Assembly: GCF_904831005.1 (NCBI RefSeq)
Contig: NZ_LR882982.1
Span: 124,001 to 188,000 of the forward strand
DNA from: Microbacterium hydrocarbonoxydans
Lineage (GTDB): Bacteria > Actinomycetota > Actinomycetes > Actinomycetales > Microbacteriaceae
Reading direction: 5' to 3'
DNA length: 64,000 bases
The notes beneath the pieces are model-generated. The model searched no databases and had not been told where the DNA came from. It was given only the letters and a program-made list of their open reading frames with translations. Made by a program: the position numbers and the translations under genes. Positions 60,152 through 64,000 of this stretch are shown one piece after another. The stretch's first letter is position 1. Every line of letters starts with the position of its first letter.

Positions 60152-61018
60152 ATGACGCAGCGCACGCTCGAGCTACCCGAGGTCGACCTGGTCTATGACG
60201 TTCACGGACCGGTGCCGACGGCGGATGGCCGACCTCCACTCATGATGATCGGGCAGCCGATGGACGCGAGCGGCTTCCAGGCCCAGGTGAAGCTCTTCGA
60301 CGACCGCACCGTCGTGACCTATGACCCGCGCGGCCTGGGCCGGAGCGTGCGCAAAGACGGAGGCGTCACGAACGATCCCGAGACTCAGGCCGAAGACGTG
60401 CACGCGATCATCGAGGCGCTCGGTGCGGGCCCTGTCGACATGCTCGCCAGCAGCGGCGGAGCCGTGAGCGCACTCGCTCTGGTCACCGCGCACCCGCACG
60501 ACGTGGTGACCCTGGTCGCCCACGAGCCGCCGATCGACAGCGTGCTGCCGGATGCTGAGGCGGTGCATCGCGCGCGCGTGGCGTACACCCGGGCGTATCA
60601 GGAGAGAGGCTGGGGTGCCGGGATGGCGGCCTTCGTCGCGATGACGTCGTGGGAGGGCGAGGTCACCGAGGAGTTCCTCGCTCAGCCCGCCCCCGATCCG
60701 GCGGCATTCGGGATGCCGACGGAAGACGACGGCACGCGAGACGATCCACTGCTGTCCGAACTCTCCTGGGCGGTACCCCTCTATACGCCCGACCTCGAGG
60801 CTCTGAAGGCGGCGCCCACCAGGATCGTCGTCGCGGTCGGAGAGGAGTCGCTGAAGCTCTACACCGGCCGCACCGCGCTCGCCCTGGCTGAGAAGCTCGG
60901 ACAGCAGGCGACCGTCTTCCCCAGTCACCACGGCGGCTTCATGGGTGGCGAGTTCGGCTATGCCGGGCAGCCCGAGGCATTCGCCGACACACTGCGCGAG
61001 GTGCTCGACCAGTCGTAG
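60152..61018 (+). CDS. Alpha/beta hydrolase
   Basis: 288 residues from ATG 60152, with GAGGAGG 7 bases upstream. PLMMIGQPMDASGFQAQV, VVTYDPRGLGRS and DMLASSGGAVSALALVTAHP (nucleophile Ser within the elbow ASSGGA) are typical. A loop and HHGG near the end hold the candidate catalytic His, with an acid from IVVAVGEESLKLY nearby. No signal peptide is seen. The substrate is an ester or similar; not identifiable. Confidence 0.88.
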   Translation: MTQRTLELPEVDLVYDVHGPVPTADGRPPLMMIGQPMDASGFQAQVKLFDDRTVVTYDPRGLGRSVRKDGGVTNDPETQAEDVHAIIEALGAGPVDMLASSGGAVSALALVTAHPHDVVTLVAHEPPIDSVLPDAEAVHRARVAYTRAYQERGWGAGMAAFVAMTSWEGEVTEEFLAQPAPDPAAFGMPTEDDGTRDDPLLSELSWAVPLYTPDLEALKAAPTRIVVAVGEESLKLYTGRTALALAEKLGQQATVFPSHHGGFMGGEFGYAGQPEAFADTLREVLDQS

Positions 61019-61060
61019 GGCGCACACGAATGCGCAGCGTCCTGCGGCTACGCTCGCGAG

Positions 61061-61519
61061 GTGACCATTGACGACGAGACCGTCATCCACGTGACGCCGG
61101 ATGCCGCATGGCTGCCCCGACATGGCAGGGCCGAGGTGATTCGTCGCCGCACACCGCCCCGTCCGATGAGCGTGGTCCGGCTGCTTCTGCGGCGGAACGA
61201 TCGGGTCTTCTGCGTGCCGAGACAGGAGGACGGTCGCCTCGATCTGCCGCATCGGGTCGTCGACGCCGACGACCCGTGCGGCGAGATCGCGATCGGCGAC
61301 CTCGCTGAACAGGTGACCGGATGCCGTGCACCTCTGACGTTCACGGGAGCTGTGCGAAACGTCGTCGACTCACCCGGTGCCGACTACCCCTGGCCTTCGC
61401 CACAGGCCCACTTCGGCGTCTGGGCATCGGGGGCCGCTCCCGTCGTCGAGGGATCCTGGGTCGGTGTCGACGAGGGGTCCGTGCTGCGCGGGCGGCATTG
61501 GTTCCCTCTGGTGAGCTGA
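61061..61519 (+). CDS. Degenerate Nudix-like protein
   Basis: 152 residues from GTG 61061, 42 bases after the hydrolase. The overall strand-helix layout (SVVRLLLRRNDRVFCVPRQED, then GEIAIGDLAEQVTGCRAP, then FTGAVRNVV and VWASGA) resembles Nudix hydrolases, but the Glu-rich REUXEEXGU core is lost: the box region has EQVTG where REUXEEXGU is expected. If of Nudix origin it is unlikely to hydrolyse in the usual way. Assignment is tentative. Confidence 0.45.
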   Translation: MTIDDETVIHVTPDAAWLPRHGRAEVIRRRTPPRPMSVVRLLLRRNDRVFCVPRQEDGRLDLPHRVVDADDPCGEIAIGDLAEQVTGCRAPLTFTGAVRNVVDSPGADYPWPSPQAHFGVWASGAAPVVEGSWVGVDEGSVLRGRHWFPLVS

Positions 61520-61599
61520 GCGCGCGCGCGGCGATCGTGACAGCGCCCGTGGCTCGGCTTTCGTGCTCGCGCGCACCTCGGGCTGGGTGGTTCGCAGCG

Positions 61600-61680
61600 G
61601 TCGCACTTTGTGCCGCCCGACGCTCGGTTGGGCGGCACGAACTGCGACGGGAGCGGGAGCGGACGGCACGAACTGCGACC
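61600..61680. repeat. Intergenic inverted repeat, family C copy 2, at a convergent junction
   Basis: GTCGCACTTTGTGCCGCCC (61600-61618) pairs with GGGCGGCACGAACTGCGAC (61630-61648) with one mismatch. A second right arm GGACGGCACGAACTGCGACC lies at 61661-61680. The arm sequence is nearly that of the perfect palindrome at 11186-11234. Confidence 0.85.
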
Positions 61681-61709
61681 GGAGCGCCCGGCACGTGAGC
61701 CCCTCGGCG

Positions 61710-62717
61710 CTACGCCGTCGCGCGCACCACGAGCTCGGTGTCGAGGATGACCGAGCGCGGGGATGCCCCGGCGATGACCTCGAGCAGCACGGCGACCATC
61801 TGCGCGCTGATCTGATCCCACGGCTGACGCATGGTGGTGATGGGCGGCTCATGCGTCGCGGCGAGGCCGGAGTCGTCGAACCCGGCGATCGCGATGTCCT
61901 CGGGCACGCGGCGTCCTGCGCGGCGGGCGGCGGCGATCGCGCCGGCGGCCATGCGGTCGGATGCCGCGAACACCGCGTCGACGTCGTGCTCGAGCATCCG
62001 TGTCATGGCCGTCTGCCCTGATTCGTACGAGTAGTCGCCGACTTCGACCAGGGTCTCGTCGTACAGGTCGCCGAGCTCTTCGCGGAAGCCGACCAGGCGG
62101 TAGCGCCCGCCGGGGGTGTCGTCAGGGCCGGTGATCATCCCGATGCGGCGATGCCCCTGCGCCATGAGATGTGCGGCCATGGTGCGGGCGGAGGCGATCT
62201 CGTCGACGGAGATCGTCGAGAGCTCGCGTTCATGCCCGAGGGGCACGCCGCAGCAGACGGTGGGGATGCCGACCTCGATCAGTTGGTCGAGCAGCGGATC
62301 GGACTCGTGCGACGAGATCAGCATGACGCCGTCGACGTGTCCGGCGCCGAGGAACTGGGCCACGCTCTCGCGCTCGGCAGGGGTTCCGGCCACGAGCAGC
62401 ACGAGGGTCATGGCTCGCTGGGCGAGCGCTTCGGCCGCACCGCGCAGCAGCAGTGCGAACGTCGGGTCGTCGAACAGCAGCTGCTGCGGCTCGGTCAGCA
62501 GGAAGGCGAGTGATCCGGCGCGGCCGGTGGCGAGGCTCCGTGCGTGGTGATTGGCGGTGTAGCCGGTGGCGAGGATCGCCTCTTCGACGGCCTGTCTGGC
62601 GTCGGGAGACACCCAGTGCCCGCCGTTGATCACGCGCGAGACTGTGCTGCGGGACACCCCCGCCTGCGCCGCGATCTGGCGGATCGTCGGCTTGCGCTTC
62701 GCGCTGACATCACTCAT
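61710..62717 (-). CDS. LacI-family transcriptional regulator of the GH42 gene
   Basis: 335 residues from ATG 62717 (MSDVSAKRKPTIRQIAAQAG). The N-terminal helix-turn-helix PTIRQIAAQAGVSRSTVSRVING and the hinge helix GYTANHHARSLATGRAG are classical LacI. The sensor domain contains GHVDGVMLISSHESD, RRIGMITGPDDTPGGRYRLVGF and AGFDDSGLAATHEPPITTMRQP (in part). It is divergent from the beta-galactosidase, and three matching operators lie between them, so local regulation is very likely. Inducer unknown, probably a galactoside. Confidence 0.95.
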   Translation of the reverse strand: MSDVSAKRKPTIRQIAAQAGVSRSTVSRVINGGHWVSPDARQAVEEAILATGYTANHHARSLATGRAGSLAFLLTEPQQLLFDDPTFALLLRGAAEALAQRAMTLVLLVAGTPAERESVAQFLGAGHVDGVMLISSHESDPLLDQLIEVGIPTVCCGVPLGHERELSTISVDEIASARTMAAHLMAQGHRRIGMITGPDDTPGGRYRLVGFREELGDLYDETLVEVGDYSYESGQTAMTRMLEHDVDAVFAASDRMAAGAIAAARRAGRRVPEDIAIAGFDDSGLAATHEPPITTMRQPWDQISAQMVAVLLEVIAGASPRSVILDTELVVRATA

Positions 62718-62762
62718 CGCCTGTGACTCTACCCACAGCATCCCGTCCGGTGGTAGTCCAAC

Positions 62763-62871
62763 CTGGGACCGGTCTCAGTTCGGTAACGACGGTTGTCACG
62801 CAGTCTGCGCGTGAGGTAGAACTGAGACCGGTCCCAGTCACGTCCCCGCGACAACCTGAGACCGGTCCCAG
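62763..62871. promoter_or_regulatory. Three LacI-type operators in the lacI/GH42 divergent region
   Basis: The 16-base near-palindrome CTG(G/A)GACCGGTC(T/C)CAG occurs at 62763-62778, 62822-62837 and 62856-62871. The first and second lie head-to-head as a perfect 18-base inverted repeat 39 bases apart. The central CG and TGGGA half site match LacI-family operators of sugar genes in actinobacteria. Spacing suggests cooperative binding or looping. Confidence 0.85.
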
Positions 62872-62931
62872 TCAAAGAGCGACAGCATGCCGGGACCCGC
62901 ACCACGACCACACCGACCCGATGGAGTGCCG

Positions 62932-64000
62932 ATGACCTCGCCCCACGCCTGGCCCGACCTGCGCGGAATCGCCTACGGCGGCGACTACAACCCCGAGCAG
63001 TGGTCGCCCGAGACGTGGCGCGAAGACGTCGTCCTGATGCGCGAGGCCGGAGTCAACCTCGTCAGCGTCGGCATCTTCTCGTGGGCGCTCATCGAGGTCG
63101 CCGAGGGCGAGTTCGACTTCGCCTGGCTCGACGAGCTGCTCGACCTGCTGCACGAGAACGACATCCGCGTCGACCTCGGCACCCCGACGGCCTCGCCGCC
63201 CGCCTGGTTCTTCGCGAACCACCCCGATGCGCACGTGATCGACCGCGAGGGTCGCACGATGGGCTTCGGCTCCCGCGGCATGGCCTCGCACTCGTCACCC
63301 GCCTACCGCCAGGCGATCGTGCGGATCGCGGATGCTCTCGCGGCGCGCTATGCACAGCATCCGGCCGTCGTGCTGTGGCACGTGCACAACGAGTACGGCG
63401 TTCCCGTCGGCGAGGACTACTCGCCGAGCGCGGTCACCGCCTTCCGTGGCTGGCTCCAGCAGAAGTACGGCTCGCTCGAGGCGCTGAACAGCGCGTGGGG
63501 CACCGCCTTCTGGGGCCAGCACTACTCGGCATGGGAGCACGTCGGCGCCCCGGCCATCGCCCCGAGCGTCGTGAATCCCGCGCAGCGGCTCGACTTCGCG
63601 CGCTTCACCGATCACCAGCTGCGCGCGTGCTTCATCGCCGAGCGCGACGCGATCCGCGCGCACGCCGACCAGCCGATCACGACCAACTTCATGGCGAACC
63701 AGAGCTGGACCACGGACCTCTGGGCATGGGGCCGCGAGGTCGACATCGTCTCGGACGACCACTACCTGTGGGCCGCCGACGAAGACGCGCACATCGGCCT
63801 GGCGATCGCGGCCGACCTCAGCCGGTCGGTGGGCGGCGGCAAGCCGTGGATCCTGATGGAGCACTCGACCTCGGCCGTGAACTGGCAGCCGCGCAACATC
63901 GCCAAGCGTCGCGGTGAGATGAAGCGCAATTCTTTCACTCACCTCGGCCGCGGGGCCGACGGCATCCTGTTCTTCCAGTGGCGCGCAGGCCGCTCGGGTG
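62932..64000 (+). CDS. GH42 beta-galactosidase, N-terminal part (3' truncated by window)
   Basis: The gene starts at ATG 62932, with GGAG about 7 bases upstream, and runs off the window; about 356 residues are visible. The N-terminal PDLRGIAYGGDYNPEQWSPETWREDV (in part) is the GH42 start. Acid/base E154 lies in HVHNEYG and nucleophile E310 in ILMEHSTSAVNWQ. No signal peptide is seen, so it is cytoplasmic. It cleaves terminal beta-galactosides. Control is by the divergent LacI gene through the three operators. Confidence 0.95.
   Translation, partial: MTSPHAWPDLRGIAYGGDYNPEQWSPETWREDVVLMREAGVNLVSVGIFSWALIEVAEGEFDFAWLDELLDLLHENDIRVDLGTPTASPPAWFFANHPDAHVIDREGRTMGFGSRGMASHSSPAYRQAIVRIADALAARYAQHPAVVLWHVHNEYGVPVGEDYSPSAVTAFRGWLQQKYGSLEALNSAWGTAFWGQHYSAWEHVGAPAIAPSVVNPAQRLDFARFTDHQLRACFIAERDAIRAHADQPITTNFMANQSWTTDLWAWGREVDIVSDDHYLWAADEDAHIGLAIAADLSRSVGGGKPWILMEHSTSAVNWQPRNIAKRRGEMKRNSFTHLGRGADGILFFQWRAGRSG

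Noticed and set aside
1..64000. Insertion sequences, prophage, tRNA or rRNA genes
   Set aside because: No transposase, integrase, phage structural gene, terminal repeat with target duplication, tRNA cloverleaf or rRNA stretch was recognised by eye.

Overview
The window comes from a high-GC Gram-positive actinobacterium, most likely Microbacterium or a close relative in the Microbacteriaceae. I base this on the very high GC content with G/C third positions, many GTG starts and leaderless starts, a DUF7882-type protein, IdeR/DtxR-like iron boxes, sugar ABC transporters without their own ATPase, and constant use of GGATGC/GCATCC. I see no rRNA, tRNA, insertion sequence, prophage or CRISPR array. 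Two genes are cut by the window edges: an AarF/UbiB-type kinase at the left and a GH42 beta-galactosidase at the right.

Layout. 1-11 kb: housekeeping and stress genes (BCCT transporter, NAD(P)-binding oxidoreductase, CsbD, MHS-type transporter, two MarR regulators, a DUF7882 pair, MFS exporter). 11-13.4 kb: an SDR and a zinc alcohol dehydrogenase. 13.4-31 kb: a carbohydrate-utilisation locus with a ThuA-like protein, a DeoR/LacI-type regulator, a secreted GH9 enzyme, a 2-hydroxyacid dehydrogenase, an ABC sugar importer (binding protein and two permeases), GH3, GH38 and a secreted PL8 lyase. 31-53 kb: an ArsR/AHSA1 pair, RNase HI, MscS channel, protealysin-like M4 peptidase with its emfourin-type inhibitor, an unusual SDR, HxlR/azoreductase, a two-component system facing a VanY-like peptidase, a Ski2-like helicase, DeoD, PutP, AlkD-like protein, FUSC, a LuxR-family ATPase regulator and CspA. 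53.8-58.8 kb: an iron-siderophore uptake operon behind IdeR-like boxes. 59-64 kb: an SDR, a hydrolase, a degenerate Nudix-like protein and a divergent LacI/GH42 pair with three operator copies.

How the genes work together. The enzyme set PL8 + GH9 + GH38 + GH3 + importer fits xanthan: a lyase for the terminal mannose, an endo-enzyme for the cellulosic backbone, an alpha-mannosidase for the inner mannose and a beta-glucosidase for backbone fragments. GH9 and PL8 carry export signals; GH3 and GH38 do not, which suggests cutting outside, import, then digestion inside. The unsaturated glucuronyl hydrolase and the transporter ATPase are not in the window.

The most unexplained signal is a set of long, imperfect inverted repeats in the gaps between genes, mostly at convergent gene ends. 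At least three sequence families recur within these 64 kb (near 3.3/32.5/53.6 kb; 39.5/60.0 kb; 11.2/61.6 kb), and two more palindromes of the same layout occur once each (7.4 and 38.3 kb).
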